Assembly: GCA_017622795.1 (NCBI GenBank)
Contig: JAGAQI010000003.1
Span: 1 to 50,037 of the forward strand
DNA: 50,037 bases
From: Lachnospiraceae bacterium
GTDB taxonomy: Bacteria; Bacillota; Clostridia; Lachnospirales; Lachnospiraceae
Reading direction: 5' to 3'
The notes under the pieces are model-generated. The model worked only from the letters and a program-made list of their open reading frames with translations. It ran no database searches and was not told the origin of the DNA. Of the stretch, positions 1-7,797 are shown one piece after another; the stretch's first letter is position 1, and each line of letters begins with the position of its first letter. Position numbers and translations under genes: made by a program.

Positions 1-711
1 ATTAAGCCGGAGGACTTGGCGGAAAAGGATGTAACGGAGCTTGCCTTGCCTAAGGGTTTAAAAGGTGCAGTGGCAGTGGAAAAAGTAAGGGATGTATTAA
101 AGGGCTGTTGTGTTAAAACAGCCGGCGGTGTCACCTACCTGATTGTGGGTATTGAAAATCAGGCCGATGTCCACTATGCCATGGTGGTCCGCAACATGCT
201 TTACGACGCATTGAATTATGCTTCCCAGGTGGGAGAGTGTGCAAAAGAAAATAACCATGTATTGGAACTACGGCACCTGGGACGGTGCCAGAAGCCTGCA
301 CGAAATGTTTGATGTGCAGGACAAAGCAATTTTAGATTATGTGTCAGATTACAAGTTAAATCTGATTGTCCCGGAGGAAATCAAAGATTTTGATAAGTTT
401 AAAACCGAACTTGGTCCGGTGTTGGCAATGAAGAAGTAAATTTACTAAATATTTGTCTGAAAGCAAATTTAAAAATAACAAACGGTTCAGAGGAAGGAGC
501 TGGAAGTAAAGTGTGCAGGGGAATTATTGAATTACAGGAAATGAGCAGAGCAGAAGGAAAAGCAGAAGGTAGAGTAGAAGGTAAAGCAGAAGGAACTCTC
601 CTTACTTTGCTTCAACTGGTCCGGGACGGCCTTTTGGATTTATCTGTCGGAATAGAGCGTTCCGGAATAAGTGAAGATGAGTTTAAAATTAGATTAGAAC
701 AGTTGGCATAA
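1..711 (+). pseudogene. Decayed Rpn-family recombination-promoting nuclease (5' end outside window)
   Basis: Three fragments in different frames together resemble one Rpn/PD-(D/E)XK 'putative transposase' protein. From base 1 an open frame without its start codon gives a segment with the family's E-x-Q type active-site strand (IVGIENQ) followed by MLYDALNYASQV. It leaves the family pattern near base 235 and stops at 312. The continuation, WDGARSLHEMFDVQDKAILDYV, is read in another frame up to a stop at 437-439, with part of the usual middle missing. The C-terminal tail (KAEGRVEGKAEG followed by LLQLVRDGLLDLSVGIERSG) is at about 511-711. At least one deletion with frameshift and one premature stop are therefore needed, so this is most likely a dead copy. 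Family membership comes from recognised motifs; the amount of missing sequence is an estimate. Confidence 0.75.
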
Positions 712-752
712 ACGGTTTTTCTCTATTCTATCGCATATTAATAATTTATACT

Positions 753-1748
753 TTGTATACATCTTTGTTTTGGGAGAGACGGAGAAAGGAGTACAGTATT
801 AAAACAAAGGATGTGACAGAAAAAACATTCATTGCTCTGAATGATGTTTTTTCGGATATTTTTAATGTATTAGTGTTTCAGGGGCAACAGGTGATGACTC
901 CCAACTCCTTGGAAGAAGTCACAGGTATCAGTCAGTACAAAGCGGATGATTCAAAGCTACATGAGCAGGAGCGTGACACTTGCAAGCTTTGGAACGGTCT
1001 TGACATTAATCTGGTTCTTGTCGGAATGGAAAATCAATCCAAGCCAGAGCGAGATATGCCATTCCGCTGTATCGGCTACGATGGGGCTTCTTATCGCTCC
1101 CAGTTGTTAAAGAAAGAAGAAAAGCAGATTAACGGTAAAAAGAAGCAGGTTCCTGTAAAGGAGCGTTACCCGGTAATCACCATTGTTCTGTATTTTGGCG
1201 AAAAGAATTGGCGGTACCCATTGGAGTTAAAACAAAGCTTCCGCCCGAAGTTGCCAAACAACGAAATCACACAAAAATTGCTACCTTACATAACAAACTA
1301 TAAGGTCAATTTAATTGACATTCCACGTTTGTCACCAGACACAGTAAAGATGTTTCAAAGTGATTTCAGAATCGTTGCAGATTATTTTATCAATGCGTAC
1401 AACAATCCGGAATATGTTCCGGATGATGCAATTATTACCCATGTGGATGAGTTTTTAAAGCTTATGCACGTACTTACCGGTGACAACCGGTATGAGGAAA
1501 TTTCCTTTACGGAACAGGAACAGAAAGAAGGTGTCAGAATGTGTAAGGTTTTGGATGCAAGAGAAAAGCGAGGTGAAAATCGCGGAATAAAGCAAGGAAT
1601 AAAGCAAGGAATAAAACAAGGTGCCTTACAGGCACTGGATTTGGTGCGCGTGCTTTCCGAGCAGGGATATCCTATGGAGGAAATCCTTGCCATGACAGCA
1701 GAAGAAGATGCAAGAGAAAAACTTTACAAGCAGTATGGCATTATATAG
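753..1748 (+). CDS. Rpn-family recombination-promoting nuclease / putative transposase
   Basis: About 331 residues of a PD-(D/E)XK nuclease of the Rpn (YhgA-like, 'Transposase_31') group, proteins shown in E. coli to promote RecA-independent recombination. The N-terminal part DVTEKTFIALNDVFSDIFNVLVFQG is typical, the E-x-Q motif appears as VLVGMENQ near residue 90, and ITIVLYFGEKNW is a second conserved strand. The tail carries a 4-residue repeat, GIKQGIKQGIKQG, encoded by near-identical 12-base units at about 1587-1622, as is common in this family. The start is uncertain: 753 is a TTG with no good ribosome binding site, while a good AAAGGAG at 785-791 is followed by an ATT codon at 799, so the native ATG may be lost. 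It sits directly after a decayed relative. Function in this cell is unknown. Confidence 0.7.
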   Translation: MYTSLFWERRRKEYSIKTKDVTEKTFIALNDVFSDIFNVLVFQGQQVMTPNSLEEVTGISQYKADDSKLHEQERDTCKLWNGLDINLVLVGMENQSKPERDMPFRCIGYDGASYRSQLLKKEEKQINGKKKQVPVKERYPVITIVLYFGEKNWRYPLELKQSFRPKLPNNEITQKLLPYITNYKVNLIDIPRLSPDTVKMFQSDFRIVADYFINAYNNPEYVPDDAIITHVDEFLKLMHVLTGDNRYEEISFTEQEQKEGVRMCKVLDAREKRGENRGIKQGIKQGIKQGALQALDLVRVLSEQGYPMEEILAMTAEEDAREKLYKQYGII

Positions 1749-1760
1749 GCGCCGTAACAC

Positions 1761-1813
1761 AAAAAGCTTTCTTGAAAAACGTCAGCGACGAGCATTTTTC
1801 AAGAAAGCTTTTT
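1761..1813. terminator. Strong bidirectional terminator
   Basis: A perfect 19-base inverted repeat (1761-1779 and 1795-1813) closes a 15-base loop and is flanked by A and T runs on both sides. It lies between the convergent ends of the Rpn-like gene (stop 1748) and the XRE repressor (stop 1823), so it can end transcription from both directions. Confidence 0.85.
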
Positions 1814-1822
1814 AGAAAGTTT

Positions 1823-2581
1823 TTAAGCCCGTATGATCTTTGCCACATATCCAATCACCTGTGCCTGATTTAAGTCGGTTGGGCGCAGTCTGCCGTCCCG
1901 GAGACCGTAGTAGTGTTCTTCGCCGTGTTCTACCAGGCGGTTGGTAATCACCATGTTGTCACTAAACATAACCACGGTGTTTTCGCCTTTCATGGCATCG
2001 CGGTCGTTTGCTATAAGAAGTACGTCGCCTTCGGTGTAGTGAGGCAGGTAATGCAGACACGGAATTTTAATGCCAAGGAAAATTTTGTAGGTCAGTTCGT
2101 CTCCAAGGCGGGTGATGTCCATCACCTCGTAATCGTTGGTCTGCTTCAGGTTGCCGTTGCCGGCGCAAAGCGGCAGCATAACGTTAACAAACTTGGAGCT
2201 GTTTTGTTGCTCGTGGATAAATTTTTGGTTACGTACCTGCCAGTCCAGAAAACGTTTAGAGCCTTCCGGAAGGGAGCGGTATGCTTTAATGCCTTCCAAT
2301 CCCTCCGGCTTAAAGGTGCCGGCGCCCACCAGCTCATCAATGCTGATATGGAATGCCCGGGCAAGCTTTACCGCAGTGGAAAGGCGGCAGTCCTTAGCTT
2401 CTTTATCGTAGAGAAAGGTTTTCAGTGTGTCAAAGGAAATATCCGCGATTTCAGCGGTTTCCTTAATGGTGTAGTCGTGTTCTGCCATCAACATATCGAT
2501 ATTCTTACGGAAGGTATCAATATATTTGGTGGATTTTTCCACCATATTTTTTTCGAAACTTTTTTGATTTTGGTTTTTCAA
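1823..2581 (-). CDS. XRE-family repressor with a degenerate S24-like C-terminal domain
   Basis: 252 residues. After a charged N-terminus, residues of about 20-80 form a helix-turn-helix (YTIKETAEIADISFDTLKTFL) followed by the usual XRE tail (STAVKLARAFHISIDELV). The C-terminal half (about 155-250) resembles a LexA/CI S24 beta fold: YTEGDVLLIANDRDAMKGENTVVMFSDNMVITNRL, ending RPTDLNQAQVIGYV. The catalytic Ser is not in its expected place, and the Lys of 'VTVKRL' is replaced (VITNRL), so self-cleavage looks unlikely; the fold may serve dimerisation. The start is TTG at 2581, chosen because AGGAG lies 8 bases upstream; the next ATG has none. Transcription probably starts from a TTGACA/TATTAT promoter with a 19-bp palindrome in its spacer (2702-2731), which suggests autorepression. 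Target genes are unknown; the divergent DUF6514-like gene is a candidate. Confidence 0.8.
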   Translation of the reverse strand: MKNQNQKSFEKNMVEKSTKYIDTFRKNIDMLMAEHDYTIKETAEIADISFDTLKTFLYDKEAKDCRLSTAVKLARAFHISIDELVGAGTFKPEGLEGIKAYRSLPEGSKRFLDWQVRNQKFIHEQQNSSKFVNVMLPLCAGNGNLKQTNDYEVMDITRLGDELTYKIFLGIKIPCLHYLPHYTEGDVLLIANDRDAMKGENTVVMFSDNMVITNRLVEHGEEHYYGLRDGRLRPTDLNQAQVIGYVAKIIRA

Positions 2582-2603
2582 AATCTTTTCTCCTTTTTTT
2601 GGA

Positions 2604-2620
2604 AGTGTTATGATAACACT
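2604..2620. promoter_or_regulatory. 17-bp palindrome in the repressor leader
   Basis: AGTGTTA-TGA-TAACACT is a perfect 7-bp inverted repeat. It lies just upstream of the repressor's ribosome binding site (about 2592-2596, minus strand), inside its predicted leader. It could be a second operator or a small RNA hairpin; the sequence alone does not decide. Confidence 0.45.
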
Positions 2621-2701
2621 GTCATTATTGAATGGACATGGGTGGAGCTTATGGGCGGCGGTTCCTTTAAAATCAGCCGTCCGTAAGCGAGCTACCCCTA
2701 C

Positions 2702-2731
2702 ATAATATCATGTAAGAAACTTACATGTCAA
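2702..2731 (-). promoter_or_regulatory. Promoter of the XRE repressor with operator in the spacer
   Basis: On the minus strand TTGACA (2726-2731) and TATTAT (2702-2707) are separated by 18 bases. The spacer is occupied by the perfect palindrome CATGTAAG-AAA-CTTACATG (2709-2727), which also overlaps the -35. A dimeric repressor bound there would block RNA polymerase. The adjacent XRE gene is the obvious candidate ligand. The palindrome also overlaps a weak forward TTACAT/TATTAT pair (2721-2749) that could serve the DUF6514-like gene, though its predicted start would lie almost at the ribosome binding site. Confidence 0.65.
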
Positions 2732-2762
2732 TAATTACCAAATTATTATAGGGAGGAAATTT

Positions 2763-3095
2763 ATGAAAGAAGACGCGTCACTAATGATTCACGCTGTAAA
2801 TGAGCAGCATATTTTATACTATACGGTATCCAAGCATTTGAATACAGCTTACGAAGACGGTGAGCTTTACGAATACGGAATCAAGTGCGCGTTATGTGAT
2901 AAGCGAGGCAAAATGATGGATGTGGAGGATGTAAAGTGCGTTTCTCCTAATTTCAATCTGGTACGTCAGTTAACTAACATTTTGGCAAGATATCAGGTGT
3001 ATCCGGTGCATCTTCTGGAAATCCTGGATGATTTAATGAACCGGGACAAACTTCCGGAGGATGATAATCAGACAACTCCGTTGCTGTGCGTATAA
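2763..3095 (+). CDS. DUF6514-like protein
   Basis: 110 residues, no signal peptide or membrane segment. The pattern YEDGELYEYGIKCALCDKRGKMMDVEDVKCVSPNFNLVRQLTNILARYQVYPVHLLEILDD resembles the small Clostridia family annotated DUF6514, whose members share a 'YGI-x-A...ED-V..d...v..l...l.....p.HlldvieD' layout. No function is established. The start ATG follows GGGAGGA with good spacing. The gene diverges from the XRE repressor and shares its operator-bearing intergenic region, so joint control is plausible. Family assignment is from memory of the pattern and should be checked with a profile search. Confidence 0.6.
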   Translation: MKEDASLMIHAVNEQHILYYTVSKHLNTAYEDGELYEYGIKCALCDKRGKMMDVEDVKCVSPNFNLVRQLTNILARYQVYPVHLLEILDDLMNRDKLPEDDNQTTPLLCV

Positions 3096-3104
3096 TAAAT
3101 CATA

Positions 3105-3133
3105 TTGAATTAAAAAAGTAGCCGTGGTAAACT
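3105..3133 (+). promoter_or_regulatory. Candidate promoter for the MerR-methyltransferase gene
   Basis: TTGAAT (3105-3110) and TAAACT (3128-3133) are spaced by 17 bases and lie about 30 bases upstream of the ATG. The spacing is normal, not the 19-20 bases typical of MerR-activated promoters. Confidence 0.35.
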
Positions 3134-3163
3134 TAGGGTAACATTCCAACAGGAGAACGCCCT

Positions 3164-4363
3164 ATGAAATTACCCGGCTATTATTCGTCCGGGCAGTTTG
3201 CCCGGCTGGCGGGTGTGTCGTTAAAGACCATCCGCTTTTATGATAAAAAGAATATTTTAAAGCCGTCCTATCGCAATCCGTCCGGTGCCCGTTTTTATAC
3301 TGAGGAGGATTTTGTCAAGCTGCAGCAGATTTTGTTGTTAAAGTATCTTGGTCTTGCTCTGGAGGACATCAAGGAACTGGCCATCGATACGTCAGACCAG
3401 CACATGCTGTTAAACTCCTTAAAGCTTCAAAAAAAGCTGGTGAAGGACCGCATGGAGCAGCTGCAGCTGGTGGAGGCGGCCATTGATGATACGGTAACCA
3501 CCATGGAGCAGGAAAAACAGGTGGACTGGAGCCACATGCTGGAGCTGATTCATTTAACCGGCATGGAAAAAAGTTTAAAGAGCCAGTACCGGGATGCCGG
3601 CAATATTTCTGCCAGAATCCGCCTGCACCGCGACTATTCCGTAAATAAGCAGGGCTGGTTCCCTTGGCTGTTTGAACAGTGCGGTTTCACAGAAGGTATG
3701 CAGGTGCTGGAACTGGGCTGCGGCAATGGGGCCCTTTGGACGGAGAACCGGGACAAACTGCCGAAAAATTTTCATGTGGTATTGTCGGACATTTCCGAGG
3801 GCATGATCCGTGATGCCCGCCGTGCGATATCGGAGCATTTTAAGGAAACGGCGGAGCTGATGTTTTCTTTTGAAACCTTTGATTGCCATGCCATCCCGTA
3901 TGCGGATGCTTCCATGGATGTGGTGATTGCCAATCATCTGCTGTTTTATTGTGAGGATATCAATGCGGTTTGCCGGGAAGTAAAGCGGGTGTTAAAGCTG
4001 GGTGGCCGGTTTATCTGCAGTACCTATGGCAGTGCCCATATGAAAGAAATCACCCATTTGGTGCAGGGCTTCGACAGCCGCATCGTTTTGGCTGCAGAAG
4101 ATTTATATGAGATTTTTGGTCTGGAAAATGGCGCTTCGATGTTAGAGAAGGTATTTGATGAAATTACCTTAGTGCGTTACGAGGATGAAATCCGCATCAG
4201 TGAGCCGGAACCGCTGCTAGAATATATTTTATCCTGCCACGGCAACCAGAATCAGATGCTGTTAGACAAATACAAGGAATTTAAGGCCTACGTAACAGAA
4301 AAGACCCGGTATGGGTTTAAAATTACGAAGGATGCGGGAGTATTTATTGCTCGAAAAAAATAG
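3164..4363 (+). CDS. MerR-type regulator fused to a SAM-dependent methyltransferase
   Basis: 399 residues. Residues of about 5-75 are a MerR winged helix (YSSGQFARLAGVSLKTIRFYDKKNILKPSYRNPSGARFYTEEDF) followed by a coiled-coil dimerisation region to about 130. From about 160 a class I methyltransferase begins, with motif I as VLELGCGNGALW, an acidic strand (VVLSDISEGMI), and the methyltransferase-typical VVIANHLLFYCEDINAVCREVKRVLKLGGRFICSTYG. Such fusions occur in Firmicutes; the methylated substrate is not known. The effector may be a small molecule that is also modified, which is inference. The ATG follows CAGGAGAA. No partner gene is adjacent in the same direction within a short distance, so it is probably monocistronic. 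Confidence 0.85.
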   Translation: MKLPGYYSSGQFARLAGVSLKTIRFYDKKNILKPSYRNPSGARFYTEEDFVKLQQILLLKYLGLALEDIKELAIDTSDQHMLLNSLKLQKKLVKDRMEQLQLVEAAIDDTVTTMEQEKQVDWSHMLELIHLTGMEKSLKSQYRDAGNISARIRLHRDYSVNKQGWFPWLFEQCGFTEGMQVLELGCGNGALWTENRDKLPKNFHVVLSDISEGMIRDARRAISEHFKETAELMFSFETFDCHAIPYADASMDVVIANHLLFYCEDINAVCREVKRVLKLGGRFICSTYGSAHMKEITHLVQGFDSRIVLAAEDLYEIFGLENGASMLEKVFDEITLVRYEDEIRISEPEPLLEYILSCHGNQNQMLLDKYKEFKAYVTEKTRYGFKITKDAGVFIARKK

Positions 4364-4401
4364 GACGGGGTTTTTACTGACACAATGAGTGCAAAAAAGT
4401 G

Positions 4402-4431
4402 TTGACAATTGTATGGAGTATGTAGTAGACT
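4402..4431 (+). promoter_or_regulatory. SigmaA-type promoter of a small-protein unit
   Basis: A perfect TTGACA (4402-4407) and TAGACT (4426-4431) with an 18-base spacer lie ahead of a short transcript that probably ends at the hairpin 4813-4835, giving an RNA of about 400 bases. Confidence 0.6.
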
Positions 4432-4490
4432 ATAAACAGAAAGTATGTTCGTTCTTGCATGCTCCAAAATGCGAATGGAGGAGTGCGCAT

Positions 4491-4697
4491 ATGTGCGAAG
4501 GTAAAAAGGAAGGAGAGAATGGCATGAACGCATCGGCAGTAAAACCTACATTACCGTTTGTCACTAGAAAAAAACTGGAAAGAACCCCTGCCTCTGCAGA
4601 AAATAAGCAAAGAGTGGATTATATGAATGCTCATAATTTCTCCTTTAGTGTAGATAAAGAAACCGGTTCGTTACATTGTAAGGTAGAAAAGAAGTAA
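4491..4697 (+). CDS. Small hypothetical protein
   Basis: 68 residues from ATG 4491, which follows GGAGGAG with 7 bases spacing. An internal in-frame ATG at 4524 also has a good AAGGAGAG and would give 57 residues; the sequence does not decide between them. The protein is basic and polar, with no signal peptide or membrane segment, and ends FSFSVDKETGSLHCKVEKK. That ending faintly resembles FlaG-type or other small beta-hairpin tails, but the likeness is too weak for a name. The gene has its own strong promoter and a downstream terminator, which supports that it is expressed. Confidence 0.5.
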   Translation: MCEGKKEGENGMNASAVKPTLPFVTRKKLERTPASAENKQRVDYMNAHNFSFSVDKETGSLHCKVEKK

Positions 4698-4700
4698 GGC

Positions 4701-4778
4701 ATGAATATGGTTATCCAAGAAAATGAACTGAACTGTCATAAACTGTACAAGGTTGTAGATGACATTATTGGCGTATAA
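4701..4778 (+). CDS. Possible 25-residue peptide
   Basis: A short open frame (MNMVIQENELNCHKLYKVV...) starts 4 bases after the preceding stop and ends before the terminator. Only a weak AAGG precedes it, so translation would depend on coupling to the gene upstream. The composition is protein-like, but length alone gives little support. It could instead be the frameshifted tail of the upstream gene. Confidence 0.25.
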   Translation: MNMVIQENELNCHKLYKVVDDIIGV

Positions 4779-4812
4779 ATAAATTTTTTTAAAAAATTAA
4801 AAAAAGTACTTG

Positions 4813-4835
4813 AAGGTGACCTAAGGTCACCTTTT
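4813..4835 (+). terminator. Terminator of the small-protein unit
   Basis: AAGGTGACC and GGTCACCTT form a perfect 9-bp stem with a 3-base loop, followed by TT. It separates the small genes from the rhamnose operon. Confidence 0.7.
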
Positions 4836-4908
4836 ATAATATAGTCAGACAGAAGATATTTACGAAAATTGCACATAAAAATGTAGTCACAAGAAAGGAA
4901 CAAAAGAC

Positions 4909-5793
4909 ATGAAAGGTATTATTCTTGCCGGAGGTTCCGGCACCAGATTGTATCCGTTAACCATGGTAACTTCCAAGCAGCTGTTACCGGTATATGACAA
5001 GCCGATGATTTATTATCCGCTGTCCACCTTAATGCTTGCGGGCATCAAGGACATTTTAATTATTTCCACTCCACACGACCTGCCAAACTTTGAGCGTCTG
5101 CTTGGCGACGGCAGCCAGTACGGTGTGAAGCTTTCCTATAAGGAGCAGCCAAGTCCGGACGGACTTGCCCAGGCCTTCTTAATCGGTGAAGAGTTCATCG
5201 GGGATGAGCCTTGTGCCATGGTCCTTGGCGACAACATCTTCTACGGCAACGGTTTTTCTAAGCTGCTCCGTGAAGCGGCAGTCAACAGCACCGTCGGCAA
5301 GGCAACCATTTTCGGTTATTATGTAAATGATCCGGAGCGTTTCGGTATCGTGGAATTTGATGAAAACGGTAAGGTTATTTCCGTAGAGGAAAAGCCGCAG
5401 AATCCAAAGTCCAATTACTGCATCACCGGTTTATATTTCTACGACAAGCGCGTGGTAGAATACGCAAAGCAGGTAAAACCATCCAAGCGCGGCGAGCTGG
5501 AAATCACCGACTTAAACCGCATCTACTTAGAGGACGGTACCTTAAATGTTAAGCTCCTTGGCCGTGGTTTTGCATGGCTGGACACCGGCACTATGGACAG
5601 CTTAGTAGAGGCTTCCGACTTCGTGCAGATGATTCAGAAGCGTCAGGGCATCGAGATTTCCGCACCGGAAGAAATTGCATTTATCAACGGCTGGATTGAC
5701 AAGGCAACATTACTGGAATCTGCAGCAAGATACGGCAAGTCTCCGTACGGCGAACATTTAAAGAAGGTTGCAGAAGGCAAGATTCAGTACTAA
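4909..5793 (+). CDS. rfbA: Glucose-1-phosphate thymidylyltransferase
   Basis: 294 residues, the normal length for RmlA/RfbA. It makes dTDP-glucose from glucose-1-phosphate and dTTP, the first step of dTDP-L-rhamnose synthesis in the cytoplasm. The nucleotide-binding signature [16 protein letters not shown] opens the protein; [27 protein letters not shown] and [20 protein letters not shown] are textbook RmlA motifs, and [12 protein letters not shown] is near the C-terminus. ATG 4909 follows AGAAAGGAA. It is the first of four genes in the rhamnose set, 18 bases before rfbB. Confidence 0.97.
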   Translation: MKGIILAGGSGTRLYPLTMVTSKQLLPVYDKPMIYYPLSTLMLAGIKDILIISTPHDLPNFERLLGDGSQYGVKLSYKEQPSPDGLAQAFLIGEEFIGDEPCAMVLGDNIFYGNGFSKLLREAAVNSTVGKATIFGYYVNDPERFGIVEFDENGKVISVEEKPQNPKSNYCITGLYFYDKRVVEYAKQVKPSKRGELEITDLNRIYLEDGTLNVKLLGRGFAWLDTGTMDSLVEASDFVQMIQKRQGIEISAPEEIAFINGWIDKATLLESAARYGKSPYGEHLKKVAEGKIQY

Positions 5794-5811
5794 TTTAGGA
5801 GGAAATATATT

Positions 5812-6831
5812 ATGACTATTATCGTAACAGGCGGCGCCGGTTTTATCGGTTCCAATTTCGTGTTCCATATGTTAAACAAGTATCCGGACTATCGCATCGT
5901 TTGTCTGGACAAGTTAACCTACGCAGGTAATTTATCCACTCTGGAGCCTGTCATGCAGAACCCTAACTTCCGTTTTGTGAAGGCAGACATCTGCGATAGA
6001 GAGGCAGTGTACAAGTTATTTGAAGAGGAGCATCCGGACATCGTGGTAAACTTCGCGGCAGAAAGCCACGTAGACCGTTCCATCGAAAATCCGGGCATCT
6101 TCTTAGAGACCAACATCATGGGTACCCAGGTGCTTATGGATGCCTGCAGAAAGTACGGCATTACCCGCTATCATCAGGTTTCCACCGATGAAGTGTACGG
6201 CGACCTTCCACTAGACCGTCCTGACTTATTCTTCACCGAAGAAACTCCAATCCACACCAGTTCTCCGTACAGCTCTTCCAAGGCGGCGGCAGATTTACTG
6301 GTACAGGCATATCACAGAACCTACGGTTTACCAATCACCATCAGCCGTTGTTCCAACAACTATGGTCCGTACCATTTCCCGGAGAAGCTGATTCCGCTTA
6401 TGATTGCCAATGCACTTAACGACAAGCCTCTTCCGGTATACGGCGAGGGTATCAATGTGCGTGACTGGCTCTATGTAGAAGACCATTGTAAGGCCATTGA
6501 TTTAATTATCCATAAGGGCAGAGTTGGCGAAGTTTACAACATTGGTGGTCACAACGAAATGAAGAATATCGACATCGTGAAGCTCATTTGTAAGGAGCTT
6601 GGCAAGCCGGAAAGCCTCATCACTTATGTTACCGACCGTAAGGGTCACGACATGCGTTATGCCATTGACCCAACCAAGATTCATAACGAGATTGGCTGGC
6701 TGCCGGAGACAAAGTTCGCCGACGGTATCGTAAAGACCATTCAGTGGTACTTAGACAACAAGGAGTGGTGGGAGACCATCATTTCCGGTGAATATCAGAA
6801 CTACTACGAGAAGATGTACGGCAACAGATAA
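5812..6831 (+). CDS. rfbB: dTDP-glucose 4,6-dehydratase
   Basis: 339 residues. An NAD-dependent extended SDR enzyme that converts dTDP-glucose to the 4-keto-6-deoxy sugar. The Rossmann motif GGAGFIGSNF is at the N-terminus. The catalytic YxxxK appears as SPYSSSKAAAD, preceded by VSTDEVYGDL, and NNYGPYHFPEKLIPLMI and YVEDHCKAI are typical of RmlB. The ribosome binding site AGGAGGAA is well placed. It lies 14 bases upstream of rfbD, consistent with one transcript. Confidence 0.97.
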   Translation: MTIIVTGGAGFIGSNFVFHMLNKYPDYRIVCLDKLTYAGNLSTLEPVMQNPNFRFVKADICDREAVYKLFEEEHPDIVVNFAAESHVDRSIENPGIFLETNIMGTQVLMDACRKYGITRYHQVSTDEVYGDLPLDRPDLFFTEETPIHTSSPYSSSKAAADLLVQAYHRTYGLPITISRCSNNYGPYHFPEKLIPLMIANALNDKPLPVYGEGINVRDWLYVEDHCKAIDLIIHKGRVGEVYNIGGHNEMKNIDIVKLICKELGKPESLITYVTDRKGHDMRYAIDPTKIHNEIGWLPETKFADGIVKTIQWYLDNKEWWETIISGEYQNYYEKMYGNR

Positions 6832-6845
6832 TAGAGGAACAGAAT

Positions 6846-7781
6846 ATGAAAGTATTTGTAACAGGCGTGGCCGGACAGCTGGGCCATGACGTAGTAAATG
6901 AATTGAAAAAGCGCGGCCATGTGGCGGTGGGCAGTGACGTGGTGGAACCAAGCGGCGTACTTACAGACATCGGTACTGATTCTTCTGCTCATGTGGAAAT
7001 GAACGCAACAACATTTGAATTGTTGGACATCACCGATGCTTCTGCGGTAGAAGAAGTGCTTACCCGGGTGAACCCGGATGCAGTCATTCACTGTGCGGCG
7101 TGGACCGCTGTGGACCTGGCAGAGGACGAGGACAAGCAGGACAAGGTCCGTGCCATCAATGCAGGCGGTACAAGAAATATCGCAGAGGTTTGCAAAAAGC
7201 TGGACTGCAAGATGCTTTACATCAGCACCGACTATGTGTTTGACGGTCAGGGCGAAGAACCATGGCAGCCGGATTGCAAGGACTATGCCCCCCTTTGTGT
7301 GTACGGTCAGACCAAGTTGGAGGGCGAGCTGGCAGTCAGTGAACTGCTGGAGAAATTCTTCATCGTCCGTATTGCCTGGGTGTTTGGTGTCAACGGCAAG
7401 AACTTCATCAAGACCATGTTAAACGTGGGCAAGAAGTATGATACGGTCCGGGTAGTGTGCGACCAGATCGGCACCCCGACCTACACCTACGACCTGGCAA
7501 GACTGCTGGTAGATATGGCAGAAAGCGAGAAGTACGGTTATTATCATGCCACCAATGAGGGTGGATATATTTCCTGGTATGATTTCACCTGTGAGATTTT
7601 CAAACAGGCGGGTTATGATACAACAGTTGTTCCGGTAACGACGGCAGAATACGGTCTTTCCAAGGCGGCAAGACCGTTCAACAGCCGCCTTTGTAAGCAG
7701 AAGCTTGCGGATATGGGCTTTACGCCGCTTCCGACGTGGCAGGATGCGCTTTCCCGGTATTTACAGGAAATTGAGTACTAA
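6846..7781 (+). CDS. rfbD: dTDP-4-dehydrorhamnose reductase
   Basis: 311 residues. It catalyses the last step, NAD(P)H-dependent reduction to dTDP-L-rhamnose. VTGVAGQLGHDV is the cofactor loop; AVIHCAAWTAVDLAEDEDK, YISTDYVFDG and YGQTKLEGE (with the catalytic Tyr and Lys) are RmlD motifs. Between the first strand and the NxD region there is a modest insertion (about residues 28-50) compared with short RmlD proteins, also seen in other Clostridia. It precedes rfbC by 16 bases, so the gene order A-B-D-C places the reductase before the epimerase. Confidence 0.95.
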   Translation: MKVFVTGVAGQLGHDVVNELKKRGHVAVGSDVVEPSGVLTDIGTDSSAHVEMNATTFELLDITDASAVEEVLTRVNPDAVIHCAAWTAVDLAEDEDKQDKVRAINAGGTRNIAEVCKKLDCKMLYISTDYVFDGQGEEPWQPDCKDYAPLCVYGQTKLEGELAVSELLEKFFIVRIAWVFGVNGKNFIKTMLNVGKKYDTVRVVCDQIGTPTYTYDLARLLVDMAESEKYGYYHATNEGGYISWYDFTCEIFKQAGYDTTVVPVTTAEYGLSKAARPFNSRLCKQKLADMGFTPLPTWQDALSRYLQEIEY

Positions 7782-7797
7782 AAACAAGGAGGATTGC

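Noticed and set aside
1913-2686. 257-residue open frame opposite the XRE repressor
   Set aside because: It mirrors the repressor gene, has no good ribosome binding site and shows no domain pattern; the minus-strand reading has clear XRE motifs.
4389-4490. Upstream part of the small-protein frame
   Set aside because: The open frame begins within the promoter itself (TTGACA at 4402), so it cannot be translated from that transcript.
7705-7797. N-terminal extension of rfbC
   Set aside because: The frame is open upstream, but AAGGAGG directly before ATG 7798 and family length set the start there; the upstream part overlaps rfbD.
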